Below are positions 47,369 through 59,090 of a stretch of 64,000 bases of DNA, one piece after another (the stretch's first letter is position 1; the number at the start of each line of letters is the position of its first letter). Position numbers and translations under genes: made by a program. Under the pieces are notes generated by a model. That model worked only from the letters and a program-made list of their open reading frames with translations, was not told the origin of the DNA and ran no database searches. The stretch comes from Zerene cesonia (lineage: Eukaryota; Arthropoda; Insecta; Lepidoptera; Pieridae), in the NCBI RefSeq assembly GCF_012273895.1, contig NC_052114.1, positions 4,818,565 to 4,882,564 on the forward strand, in the 5' to 3' direction.

Positions 47369-49483
47369 CTCTCTCTCATAGAAAGCATTTTCGTATTGTC
47401 TTTCTATTTCGCATTGAACAGTGTTTCTCAAGTTTTTTATGCCAGAGGGCCAAGGCATAATAAAATTTTATGTTTATATAAATGATGATAAAGTCTAAAA
47501 TAATATGAAATTTTTGATTTTTTAACAGATGTGGTAATACCAACCAATTCCTCTGAAAAGACAAATATCGTCCTGAAAGCTGGTCAGCGTGTTATGGTCT
47601 TGAAGTCACCTAAGGGGATTTATATGCAACTTGAATCTGGGAAAATTATTGCAATAAAAACCGCCCTGAAAGGCTTAGGCCAGAAACCTGGAGATGGTAA
47701 AGATAGCCCTCTTGGTAAGAAAGGTAACTATTTCTCAACATATGCCTGTTTTTCATGTCGCTTTAAATATTAATTATTTGTTTAGTTTACTACATACCTA
47801 TATTTTTATTTTATAGTTTTAGGAAGTCGACCGTCTTCTGCCAATATACCAGGATCGTTAAAGAATAATTCGGCAATTACAATCACTTCCAAAGGAGGCC
47901 CGCGTCTACAAAGAGTTCAAACGCGACCAACAATGATGGGCCAGAAAATGTCTAGAGCATTAATGCCGGGTCAAAAAATTGCAGAGATTAGAAATCGTTT
48001 GGGAGAAATGAGGTCTTACTCTTCGATGCGGCCGAAACTACCGACACCGCAAATGAGAATGTTAAGGCCGGGACTGTCAAGTTCGCTTAGTATAACTAAA
48101 GTTCCAAAAGATAAAACAATAAATAATACTAATAAAAATCAGAACTTTGAGGAAGAAACACAAGTTTTGGATAGTGACGACGAAGAAGAAGGAAGGGAAA
48201 ATACAGAAGTAAAGGCAAGTTCTGATCAACATAATAAAGAAATGGATGGTACCTTAAGAGATAAACCTGGGCCAACGGAAAATGACACAATAAATAAAGA
48301 GACTATTGATAACAAGGAAAGTGCACCAATAATACTAACAACTGACGAAAAGTTGCCCTCTGAAGAGGCTTTAGAAAGTAAACTTTCAGAAAGAAATGAA
48401 CCAGAAATCTCAGGACAAACTCAAAATAGGCTACGAGACGATATTCCAATAAATCTTGTGGGACGCGGAGAAAGCAAAATTAATTTATTGAAAAATTATA
48501 GACACCATCGACCTATTAGTCGACCTGCGACAGAATCCAGTCTGAGTCAATTAGAGAGAACAGCAAGTGCCCTCAACAAAGAGGGTATACCAGATTTCCG
48601 AAAGAATTTAGACGATATTACGCAATCATACTCTCCGACGGGAGAAGAAAAGACGGGCGGGTCGCGAAAGAAGAAATCGCCTCAGAAAATAAATGTTGAA
48701 TCTCAAGATAGACCTAGTAACATGTCACATAGCGTATCCAGTTTGCTTGGAGTTAATGTGCAAAAGTCACACACGGATAATCCCATACCTAGTCACAACT
48801 CTAGGCCGCCGAGCCAGTCTAACTTGACTGGTGGACCTCTAGATAGCCCGCATGGTTACAATTTAAGCAAATCACAGTCAATGCCTATTAACATGACGCA
48901 TAGTGGGCTGCTTACTGGAGGAACGACAACAAGTAACGAACCAATGAATGATAATCATTTAAGGGGGCCACCATCTTCTAATTCTATGTCACCAAATGCA
49001 CCGATATACCCCAGTGGCAGCGCTCCGCCTGATGGGTCGTTCGGGCAATATCCAGGTAAAACTGTATAGATAATATATACTTGTCCAAATAAATTTGCCA
49101 TTTCAAATATCATATTCAATAAAAGATCATTTTATTGTAAATCAAATCATTAGGGTGAACATTACTAAAGTGCATAAATACTGCATACTAAAAGTGCAGT
49201 TTTTTTTTATCGGTTTCACAACTGTCCACCAATAACCTGTTTTATCACACCATCGAAATTCACATCATATAAATTTGCTGTACTATATTAGACATCATTT
49301 TTATATTGTAATCATTTTCTTGCAGGCTATGGTATGGGATATGGGGCATACCCCAATGCAGCATATTACGGTGGATATGGGGCTGGTTACTATCCTCCGT
49401 ACGGAACACCCCCAGCCCCGTTCGCCCCCCCACCGAACCCTTCTACCACCGACCCCTACTTACCACCAAACCCACAATGGTAG
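37385..49483 (+). CDS. RAD54L2: SNF2-family chromatin ATPase, ARIP4/RAD54L2 type
   Basis: A nuclear DNA-dependent ATPase of the Rad54-like SNF2 group (androgen-receptor-interacting protein 4 in mammals). Twenty-two exons run from 37385-38167 to 49326-49483, total 7,143 nt, 2,380 residues (human about 1,467), phase-consistent throughout. The N-terminus is acidic (SEEDMMDSEDEEE). Lobe 1 has Walker A HSMGLGKT (K529), DEGH box (730-733), LTGYPLQNNLLEYWCMVDFV and ERPIQNGQCIDSTPQDIRLM, then ICCKIWNHPDVLY. Lobe 2 follows: LFSQSLFTLNLIEDYL, YFRLDGSTHALERE, VSTRAGSLGINLVGANRVIV and DTQAVCRVYRYGQKKPC. C-terminal family blocks are QHESLLVDRKEKKLSSAEKR, VASVRPMQHGARWIP and DVVIPTNSSEK. Exon 43316-45299 inserts about 660 residues between lobes: a Pro/Tyr/Asn/Gln-rich tract, SUMO motifs and a basic GRGKGKG stretch. 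The C-terminus is Gly/Tyr/Pro-rich. Start: first ATG giving the acidic N-terminus. Confidence 0.95.
38717..38800. mobile_element. 84-bp MITE-like inverted repeat in ARIP4 intron
   Basis: AGGACAC(A)TTTTA at 38717 and its near reverse complement TAAAAGTGTCCT ending at 38800 bracket a TA-rich core. There is no target duplication I can fix, so this is tentative. Confidence 0.4.
39987..40154 (+). mobile_element. short Helitron-type element in ARIP4 intron
   Basis: Starts TCCTACTAATATTATTTG and ends CTAG followed by T. A CGCGG/CCGCG hairpin (loop GTGAAA) lies 8 bases before CTAG. Internal sequence (AACTATCGAACCGATTGCAA, CCGATATTCCTACGGGATAC) differs from the 204-bp family. About 168 bp, non-coding. 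The left flank is T rather than A, possibly because it landed in a TCCTACTAAT-like repeat. Confidence 0.6.
45555..45681 (+). repeat. RTE-like SINE/LINE tail in ARIP4 intron
   Basis: AATAGGGATCCGCCTCGGCT, TGAAATCGGCCCAATAGTTC, CTGAAATAAGTTCATTC, CAAACAAACAAACAATCTCT, then TTATATTATTACTTATTAG: the same order of blocks as the 7012-7176 copy. Confidence 0.6.
47297..47378. repeat. (CT)n/(CTTT)n compound microsatellite
   Basis: An uninterrupted CT run of about 42 bases at 47310-47352, then CTTT units, then CT again, in the intron just after ARIP4's GC-rich exon. Long Ser-Leu and Arg-Glu frames over it are artefacts of the repeat. Confidence 0.9.
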
Positions 49484-52348
49484 TAGTGACATCACAGTAC
49501 TATGCATTTAATAAATGCTGCACCGTTTATTAACGTAAGACAGACTGATCTGGTGTAACTGTGTTGAGTGTGAGCAAAAATACGACGATGTTCTTATAGT
49601 GAAAATGGTCGAGTTCATACTGTAGGAATGCGTTCTCGCAAATCATCACAGATGTGCTCATTTCATGTTGTGAGATGAATGTAAATTTAAATCTATTTTG
49701 TATATGTATTTCTGTTTGTAGAAACTAATTTTATGAAAAGAGTATTTCTATAATTCATATCTCGTTTTTTTTATTATTTAAACGCTGCACATTATTTATA
49801 ATTTATTTTTCTGTTTCGCTTTTGATAACTTTTTTGAGATTGATGTGTTAAATGGTTAGTTATTAAATTGAAAAAGTGACATTTGATTTCAAGCCATATT
49901 AATTAGTACCATTTTAGGGCTGTAGGTAATTTTATATATGTATTATTATATTATAAACAATGGACCTGGCCGTCTTGTGATGATATGACTATTTCTTACA
50001 AATCACTTCTTCTTTGTATTAAGATTACTTCTCGTTTACATAGTATGCGCTTAACATTCGGAGTGAACGATTATTTTAGATCTCCTTTGTCGTTAGTACT
50101 TATTAGAGTATGAACAAATTCGATTTTAACCTGTGAATAAAACGATGTTATTAGAATAAATGATGATGTAAGTTTTAAAATCTTAGTGTTTCAAGTGTAT
50201 ACTCGGATTATTAGAGAAAAGTATGTTGTGAACGCAGTATTTCTATTTCAACGGCTATGCATTGGTCGATGTATGTGATAAGTGGCTAAGTAGTGTTAAG
50301 TCAAATATAGGTGGTAAGGAATATTTATCGTTGTAGTATCCGTAAATGCCCGCTAATTATTCTAGAAACTCATTTTTCATGTAATCACAGAACTGAGAAT
50401 ATCTCGGACATCATTTATGCATGTTGTTATGCATAAATGCATTTATATTTATCTTATAGATATTTATGTGTTTAAACACAAATAAATGTGATCGGATTGC
50501 GATTAGATTTACAATTTAAAAAGTTTCTTCTGTATTTGGTGTGTATGGCGATATTCTGTTAATATACAAAAAAGTGAAACTTAAAAACATTAAATTTTAT
50601 ACATAATATATCAACAGGATAACACGTGTGACAATTTAAATTATTATTTTTATTTTATTTTGTAAAAATACACGCCAAACGATATTAGAAATATTTCACG
50701 TTGTAATGTACATTAAGATTAAACTAATAATAATGATTACTGTATGTATGTTGTCCTGTGTACAAATAGCGTTTGAAAGGTACAATACATAAAACATTGC
50801 ATTTTAATCAGTTACTGTACCGACGATATGTAATAAAAAATTCAAAACAAATGAACTGTTTGATTTCCATTTCATAAGGACAGTGTTGTTTTTACTAATT
50901 ATTAGTAGGCTTAAAATGGTCTGAAAAATAAAGGAATTAGAAGAAATATTTATCTCCTATATTCATGTTAAAATGTCTATGTTATTAAATTTGGGAATGA
51001 ATCGATAAATTCAGCCATCTTTGCTCTGCTTTTTGTTAGTAGATTCGACTGAGGACCTTTCTCTTGTTATTCGTTAACCATAATTAGAAGGAGGAACATT
51101 CTTATTCAATTTTAAACGAAGGTAAGTGAATTTTTGATATTACATTGTAACATTTTTATGAGAAGATTCCACGTTAGGTTCGTTCATCTCTTTTGCGAAT
51201 GATATATTTTACGGAGTACGTTATCAAATTTTATCTATACTCTCTTCCATCGTTTATATTCTTGGACTGTTATAATAGGCTAATTACTCCTAAAGTCCAG
51301 TTTGAATAGAATTCTAGGCAGATGTTCTCTACTCTATATCGCATCGGTACTCCATATTGAGATAGCGACTGACGATGACTATTTTTTTATTTATACATAT
51401 TGTGGTAATTTGACACTTATTACTTCTTAGTGTCTTATATTATTTTAAAAATTCCTCTCACATTTTAAGAGTTTAATGCAAGTACAGAATGAAATTAGCT
51501 TATTTTTTTAGCCTGAATATATACTGTTATATATCAGTATGTATACAAAATGTCGGATTTTTTATTTTTATCATAAAAATCGGATTTTTTCGAGCCCTGT
51601 TAGGTACAAAAATATCGCTGCAGCTATAAGAAATTCTACGTCCAGCTTTATTAAAGAACCAATGCAGAATGATCAATACACTAATCGATAAACAGGGACA
51701 TTTACCACTATTTTGGCTCAATGTATAATAATAAAGCTTAACGAGAAACCTTGAACGCAAGGAATATCGATATGTTATACATATTATATAATAATGTTGT
51801 CGTTAACGTCATTTATCCATCCACGTACAATATTGTACCCCAAGTGCCTTCTGAACAATGAGGAAATAGAAAAGAAAATTATGCGGGCAACGCTATAATT
51901 TTGTTCCTTCCTGTCGCACAAACCAGGATGTCAAAATATTGGCGGATATAAAATATGTAATCTGTATGGTAATATAATTAAATAATATTATATCGACTCT
52001 TCCAATGTACTAAAAATCACTCTCGTAATTTGTATTTGATTCTTATAGGTAGGAACAAATTAATATGCCTGGTTGAAATGGTAATGAATTAGGTAGGTCA
52101 TTCTTAAGTATGAAAATATTGTATGCCTACTATGTTTCCTGTTGAACATAATTTGTTATACCAAAATGTGCACTTATCCGCCACCTTAGGTAATTTTGTT
52201 TCTAATTTGCTTAAGAAGCGAACGAATAAATTATTAAGCTAAACAATTAATTGAGCAATACATAAAATATTATCTAACTCATATACAAAACAAAATAAAA
52301 CATGGGTTCCATTTCCTACACTAGCAGTAGAGTGGCAATTTGTCCATC
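49484..52348 (+). other. ARIP4 3' UTR and intergenic region
   Basis: After three stop-like triplets (TAGTAGTGA) there are AATAAA signals near 49508, 50135, 50155, 50831 and 50927, any of which could end ARIP4 mRNA. The rest to 52348 is AT-rich. A reverse frame at 51527-51760 (NKAGRRISYSCSDIF) might be a decayed mobile-element fragment. No gene supported. Confidence 0.5.
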
Positions 52349-52384
52349 TATATAAATTGTAAGCGTGACCGTTGTCAGCCTTCA
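52349..52384 (+). promoter_or_regulatory. TATA box and initiator of cuticle gene
   Basis: TATATAAA at 52349-52356 and TCAGCC with A at 52377, 28 bases downstream. A second TTCATT initiator-like site has A at 52384. The start codon follows at 52506, leaving a leader of about 130 bases with one upstream ATG (52394). TATA promoters are usual for stage-specific cuticle genes. Confidence 0.65.
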
Positions 52385-52505
52385 TTATTACAATGATAGA
52401 AGTTGCGCGAGCGCAACAACCGATTGAGAGATTATAAGACTCGCAAAAAATATTTTTAATAAAGATATTTAAGTGTTGACAATTATTGTGAAAACCAGTT
52501 CTACT

Positions 52506-55500
52506 ATGTTTTGGACACCTTTTTTGGTATGTACCCTATTGCTCTTATTGTCTAGAATATTATTCTTGTAAAACTAAGTAGCTAGCTGATTATGAGACAA
52601 AAAAGTTTAATTTCATTAATTTTTATACATCGCTAAACCTTGTATTAAATAATTAGGTTAAGATCTTTTTTAGGGTCTAGTCTAAAAGGTCAAGGCTCTT
52701 GTAACAATTTGACATGACTAAAAAATAATCTTTCGTTTTTTTTAACAAGTGTTTGTAAAGATTCATCAAAAATATTATATTTGTATATCTTTTTGATTGA
52801 AATATAGATAGGTAAGTGTAATTTCGTTAATTAATTTACGCGTACTTTCAGCTGAACTACATTTAGATTTATGTATTTTCAGTTATAGCACACAAATGAC
52901 CGTAAATGAATTAATGAGTATGCCTTCATAATTTTTGATTGTAGGTACCTACCTACCGAAAAGAATGCAACTGATATTGTATCATAACCATATAATTGTA
53001 CCGAATTCCCTATGTTAGTCTATTCCATCACAGCTCTAAAGTGGATATTACCATTTAAACATATTTCTTTGATAATATTTGGTAATTAGTTGCATGAGCA
53101 AAATAAGCTACTTTTATATAGAGTTTGTGATGAGAAGAAACTGTAACAAACAAAACTAATAATTGCCACTAATAATGTAGATCCTTCTTACATAATATCT
53201 TAGTAGAGAAAAAAAAATGGTTTGAAATGTTGATATTAAACTGTATTTTTATTATTAATAATACACGTGATAACCGTCAAATTCACATATTTTACTGATA
53301 CGTATGAATTTTATTGTCACTCTGCACGCATTTGTATAGAAAGTTCTTACTGAAAACTTCCAGTCTATGTTTAGAACGCGTCCTTAATGTTCGGCCAGGA
53401 TATGAAATGAGCCAAAATAATTAGTCGAACACTAAATATTTAATTCCCAAACATCATTTTTAATATCGTACTTCCTTATTTATAAATTTATATACATTTA
53501 AGACAGCAAATGGTATATGACATAAGTTTCCGTAGCGGAAAAAGTAATTTATAAAATAAACTTTCTACACCTAACCATTAGTTAGTGTACAACACGTAAC
53601 GTACCTGTTATGTTATCTATGGATAAATCCACTTTTAATGCTACCGTTCTGCAGGTATCTGCTTAACTACTCGTTCCGAGCTTATTAGTCGCACTTTCAT
53701 TTGATTTCAATAGAAATTTTCATTATAGGCAATAATAACGGTCAGTGCCGTGACAAATAGTTCTCTTTATTATTAACACCGTCGGATACCTTAAAATGAT
53801 TTTACATTAGTATCATTTGGTTACAATAATATAACATTATCTTTCTTTAGATTTCTGTTACTACTTACTACTTAAAATACTTTTGATGCAAATATTGACA
53901 AGTGAACTTCCCCGGTGCAAGCTGGCCAAATTCGTGCCGAAGCTTACTACGACTAACACATACAAAAATCTCTCACACCACAAACACATCTATTTCTTTG
54001 GCATATTTGTGCAGTCTCACATAAGTACCTAAATCTGTGCAAAGCTTAACGTTTTCCGAAAAAATATTTTTATGTGTGTGTTCGGGAAATTTTCCTGTGA
54101 ACACCTAATTTCTTATTCCTTCGGTAATCGACATTCTTTCTAGCATCATTGCGTATGCACGCTGTGATGCTAGCTTTTTTGTTATGCTAATTCTGTAATA
54201 AAACAAAACTTTAAAATATATTTAATCATAGATAAAAATATACATATTTATTATAATTTGTTTGGTGCTAATTTCTTTGATTTTCTTTTCTTTCTTTGAA
54301 TTCAAAAAAATAGGTTTATGCATAGAAATTTGGATATCATTGAAAACTTTGATAATCATAGCTTTAAGGCCTACTTCAATATAACATTTACCCAAATAAA
54401 AACCAAATGTATTACTTATATATACTAATGACAAAATATAGTCAGTACGTACAAGTACAAGTGTATCGATTGCAAACGGAGAGTTGTTGTTTTCTAGGTC
54501 AATCCTAGAAAGTGAAAAATATATCAATAATATCAACAATCAAACTCATTATTCGTAACCACAAAGAGTAAATGATCGAAGAAATAATCATATCGCTTTC
54601 CTATTATGTAAACATTTAAAAATCATTGTTACGGTTTATTTAGCAATATGAAAAATTATTAATGGAGTAGATAATTATGTTGTACGTTCTATGTACCGAG
54701 GTATACCACTTGGATATGGGATTGTACGAATATATGAGCTATGTAATTAAGAAATTACATTTCCTTTTTACCCTTCCCAGTTCAATCCTTCTTTACAATA
54801 GTCAACCCTTTTCTTATTTATTCGCATAGCCTTTGCGAATGTTCATGGGCTGTGGTGATCGCTTACCATCAGGCGAGCCACCGGCTCAGATGTATCCTCT
54901 GTCATAAAAATACATAGTGAACATATTCTACTACGATAGCAAATTTCAACTAACCGTCGTAACCTAGACCGAGATCGCTGTAAATATGATATATATATCA
55001 AGGTTTAATATTTCCTTCTCAGACGGGTAGGATTTCAAGGTTTAGTCAAACTGAATATATTAGAATTTACATAAGTACCTGTAGTTTGCCCAGTGTATTG
55101 AATTACGTTATTATTACAGCGATTTTTAATAGATTAATTCAACGCAATTTTTTGTTGTTTGTTACCTCATAATCTTTACTGATTTTGATGATTCTTTTTT
55201 ATTTAAAATGCCTGGTGCCTGGCTAAGTTTTTTTTTGATAAAGGTCATTGATGACCAGCATAATTTTCCACCTACATAAATTTGTATGATGTGACTTCAT
55301 TACTTGCTACATTGTTGCAGTTTTAGGATATTTTTTGATGGAGATGAAGGAATGTAGGCTATATTGTCACCAAATCTTTAAATTTAAGTTACTAGCTTGT
55401 TCTATGCCGTATTTACACATAGTCGTGAGAATAATGAGGTAAATAAATGCGGTAAAAAGTTTAAAAATAGGCATATTCGGTATCCGCCACAATCGAAAGA

Positions 55501-57928
55501 ATGTGTAAATGCGTTATTAAATATTATGTTTTTTTTTATGCAAAATAGATATGCATTACTTGCTAGGCATAGACTGTTAGATACCTAATGAAAGTAAATT
55601 TTTATAATTTTTTTTTTTTATTAATTTGCATAACCTTCACTTACCTATTGCGAAGCCCTCATCTAATCAAACACTTTTTTGCAATAATTAGCAATCGCAA
55701 ATTTCAGAAAATAAGAGTGATTAACGATATTATTAAATACTCTGATTTTGCCTTATACAATAAAAAGTGATAGGTCATCGAACCAATAAACATAAAACTA
55801 GACTACCTCTTGACTTTTTTTTTTGTTGTAGTTTTTTCTTGTCGTGACACACTTTTCTTAATCGAAAATTACGTGGGATGATGCAATGTACACTTTTTTC
55901 TATCAATGAACTCGGTTCCGTGGGCTATTGCCTTCTAGCAAGCTTCTTTTTTTCTCTTGTAGTTTTTGATTTAGGGCAATTGTTATAAAAGTTCAAATTA
56001 AGATGTTGGTTAGGTAATTCTTCTAATATTATAAATGCAAAACTTTGTAATTATGTATTGATGGTCTCTCTTTAACGCAAAATCGGATCGGATATGCACA
56101 TAGACTATTTTGTACTCGGGTACTACGCGTAACGCGGTGCGTTCCAGCTAGTTACCTATATTTTTTTGATATTCAGAGCATCCGAAACATTAGTTAAACT
56201 AAAGTAAAATATACCACATGACTGATTGTTAAACTAGATAAACCTTTTCTTTCAGATTTTTATATTTAGCGCTCTTGCAGCCGCTATAAGAGTACCTACT
56301 GTAAATATTGAAGATACTGACACTGATTCATCTAAAGTGGACTCAATAGAAAGAATAAATAATAAACCAATTTATTATACATCGAATGAAAATTCACCAG
56401 ATGGCTTTTTGATTCCACCCATTCCACATAAACGTGAGGAAGTTTTGCGTGCAGTTATGGCTACTCCGGCTACATTTTTGTTACCACCCTCCAGTGAGGC
56501 AATGGTTGACTACTATAAACCGCCAGAGGCAACTGAACAAAATGATTGGTATCCAATTGCGCCAGAACAACCACAAAATTTACCTCAGCAATTAATCCAA
56601 AAATCACCAGAATTTACAGAAATCGTAATGGGTAATTTAAGAGCTGGAAAAGTATTAGTTAAAGATACCAGTGTACTACCACCAACACCTGCAAGAGGTC
56701 TATTGCCCCCATTGGAAAATGCTCTCAATTTTTATTTTGATGATTCTGTTGTAACGGAAGGCCCGTTACATCAAGAATTACAATTAAAATATAAGAAACC
56801 TACAGCGCTCTATCCAAAGAAGGTTGTAGGACATTTTAATCCTGTGCCTATTCCTATTGCGCAATTTGCTGATAATACAGCAGAAATTCCGAAGGCAAAA
56901 CCTATGAGAACATTTAAACCTCTTTCGGGTGTTGAAGGAGTATATTTAACACCACCAGATGAAAAGAAAATCTATCTATATAAACAGGAGGAACAAAAGC
57001 GAAAGTTAAAGAACGAAAATGAAGACGAAAAGAGGGTACGTAAAATAGAATAATAATTTATTACACATAGTTGAACCCCCGACCGTACCTTCACCTGTAA
57101 TTCGTAAGGTACTTTCTATTCTTGCTCTGACCTAACTAGCTCCTCTTGTAAAGGCTTCATAATGTGTTTGTATTTATTTATGTAATTTCAGGAAGTTACT
57201 ACCACAGAAATTAATAATGAAGATGGAAGAAAAACGAGACCTTCAGAGCAAGAGACTTCAGAAACGAATAACCACCAGCCCAAACGTTAGTATTTTGTAT
57301 CGATAGTAGTTTAATTCAAAAACGAAGCCTAGACACGTACAATGTACGACAGACAATACAAATAAGGAACTTCTTATTTTAAGGTGACTTCCACCTCGCT
57401 CCAGTGAAACAAGCAGCAAAGCGGCCGGTATATGTTCCTGCAAATAAAGGCGAGAGGACTGAATTTCGAATGCACGGAATGAATGGACCACATAGTTATC
57501 AGTTTGGATTTGATACTGGCAAAGGGTATGATTGGATATTATTTACTTTTTTAGGTCTTTCTCCATTCCGATCTAGAGTTAGGTTGTTTGTTTAGTGGCT
57601 ATTTATAACAATGTTTACGCCTCATGAATAAATGTGAAATACTCATTGACCGATTACTTTATTTGTTTGGTAGTTAGTATTAGGTCTCAAACTCTTTCCA
57701 ATTATTATACTTGAATCGTTTTGAGTTCGAACAGTGTAACTTCACGGTTCACAAGCGTTATTCCGTTGCAGGAAAAATCGGCAGTTCCGTTATGAGGAGC
57801 GCGACAACGACGGTCACGTAAGAGGCCACTACGGTTACGTGGATAAACTCGGCAAGATGCGGGTTGTCAACTATGATGCAGATCCGCAGTTAGGATTTAG
57901 AGCAGACCCTCCGGTTGTTCAGGAATGA
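52506..57928 (+). CDS. secreted cuticular protein with C-terminal Rebers-Riddiford (chitin-binding) domain
   Basis: A structural protein of the exoskeleton. Exons 52506-52526, 56256-57035, 57192-57285, 57384-57525, 57772-57928 give 397 residues. The signal peptide is split by a 3.7-kb intron after codon 7, the classic cuticle-gene layout: MFWTPFL then IFIFSALAAA, cleavage near A17. The chitin-binding domain (about 335-391) reads PHSYQFGFDTGKG, FRYEERDNDGHVRGHYGYVD and MRVVNYDADPQLGFRAD, with the aromatic and Gly/Asp-Gly positions of the RR consensus. The roughly 300-residue middle is unusual: Pro-rich with repeated hydrophobic-Pro-Pro motifs (FLIPP, FLLPP, VLPP, LLPP, YLTPP) and then a charged KQEEQKRKLKNENEDEKR run. 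It is not clearly RR-1 or RR-2. AATAAA at 58216. No specific gene name is justified. Confidence 0.88.
54140..54180. repeat. hairpin followed by T-run in cuticle intron
   Basis: CTAGCATCA (54140-54148) pairs perfectly with TGATGCTAG (54165-54173). A 2x2 mismatch and an inner GCGT/ACGC stem with a 4-base loop follow. CTTTTTT comes directly after the stem. Confidence 0.5.
54760..54912 (+). repeat. non-LTR/SINE-like element, copy 3 (truncated)
   Basis: The pyrimidine tract, GTTCATGGGCTGTGGTGATC, GCTTACCATCAGGCGAGCCA, CCGGCTC and an A-rich end are shared with copies at 17883-18208 and 33056-33303; the 5' blocks are missing. Confidence 0.6.
56020..56151 (+). mobile_element. short Helitron-type element in cuticle intron
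   Basis: Starts TCTTCTAATATTATAAATGC, ends CCAGCTAG followed by T, with CGCG/CGCG pairing shortly before the end. Its TTCTAATATTAT start resembles the 39987 element. It ends about 100 bases before the acceptor of the second coding exon. Confidence 0.5.
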
Positions 57929-59090
57929 TTGGATATTGCATACGAAAATAGGTTTTAGAAAATGGTTGTTGACATTCCAATATGAAATGTAATAAGGTAT
58001 CTATTTACATTCAGTACTTCTACTGAGTAAACGTTGTTGTCTAGTACAGCGTACCGAGTGAATTATTTCTCGTTAAAGAATTAAATATTCAAAAACAATA
58101 CTTTGTTAAAAATTAAAAATATTTGTTTCCTTTTATAGATACTTTAAGACTTTGTTTAATGTACGGTGGTACACCGTTGACTTGATTATTTGCAGGTATT
58201 TATTTTATTATATTAAATAAAAATCAATAGGTATACAGGTGTATTTCACTTCTTATCGTAGGGCACAATATTTTAAGAAGCAAAACCCTTTTAATAAAGG
58301 TTTTCCAGGCCGTAGCTTCATTAAATAAATATTATTGGGTCATTATGTACCAATCATGATAAAAAGTTGTATAAGATTATTTAAGTACTTACAGCGAAAT
58401 AATTTTGCATTAGACCAAAGGTGTATTCATTATATTCGTAGGTATTAATATAATATTTAAGTTTCTTTATTCCTTTGTAAAATGTAATGCCAAAATCATT
58501 ATCTTTAAAATTGATTAGTTATACAGGATCTGTTGGATAAAACCAATCTTGAGTATTTAATAATAAATGCCAACAAATGCCATAAAATTTATATTTAATG
58601 TAAAACAAACTATCAAAAAATAAACGATATACAAAAATAACTAGGTATATTTATTTCTCTTACTAACAAAATATGACTATATCTGGGCCCTGCAGCTGAG
58701 TAATTAATAAGGGCATTATTCATAATTTCAACGCATAAAATATATTGATAACTTGGTTCCACAATATCCAAACAAAAAAGAATTAAGATGAAAGATTTTT
58801 TTATTATACGTCATACCTCAGAAACTACTAGACCTTAAATTTTTTATCATTAAAGAGCGTTTAGTAACACGAGTTAATTTCTAAAATCTATTTGGGCCTA
58901 AGAAGCAAGTACAATAGGTAAAGATGTGCCCTTTTAAAATGCAAAGAGTAGTTTTTGTGTTTATTTGTTACATAAAAAAATCCAATCCATTTTATGATGA
59001 TGACACTTGGATATTTTAATATTAATATTGGTGAGAGAATTATGAATTTCATCAACATGCCTCCAGGAACATTTAAGTGGATAGTTCATG
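57929..59090. other. convergent intergenic region, cuticle gene / DERA
   Basis: Contains the cuticle-gene polyadenylation signal AATAAA at 58216-58221 (+) and a likely DERA signal at 58960-58965 (TTTATT on the + strand). Otherwise AT-rich with nothing recognised. Confidence 0.6.

Noticed and set aside
46820..47485. 221-residue frame with a long Ser-Leu run
   Set aside because: It runs in frame through the real ARIP4 exon 46954-47147 but ignores its splice sites and reads the CT microsatellite.
51527..51760. 77-residue reverse frame as a gene
   Set aside because: No start context, splice sites or recognisable domain; at most a decayed mobile-element fragment.
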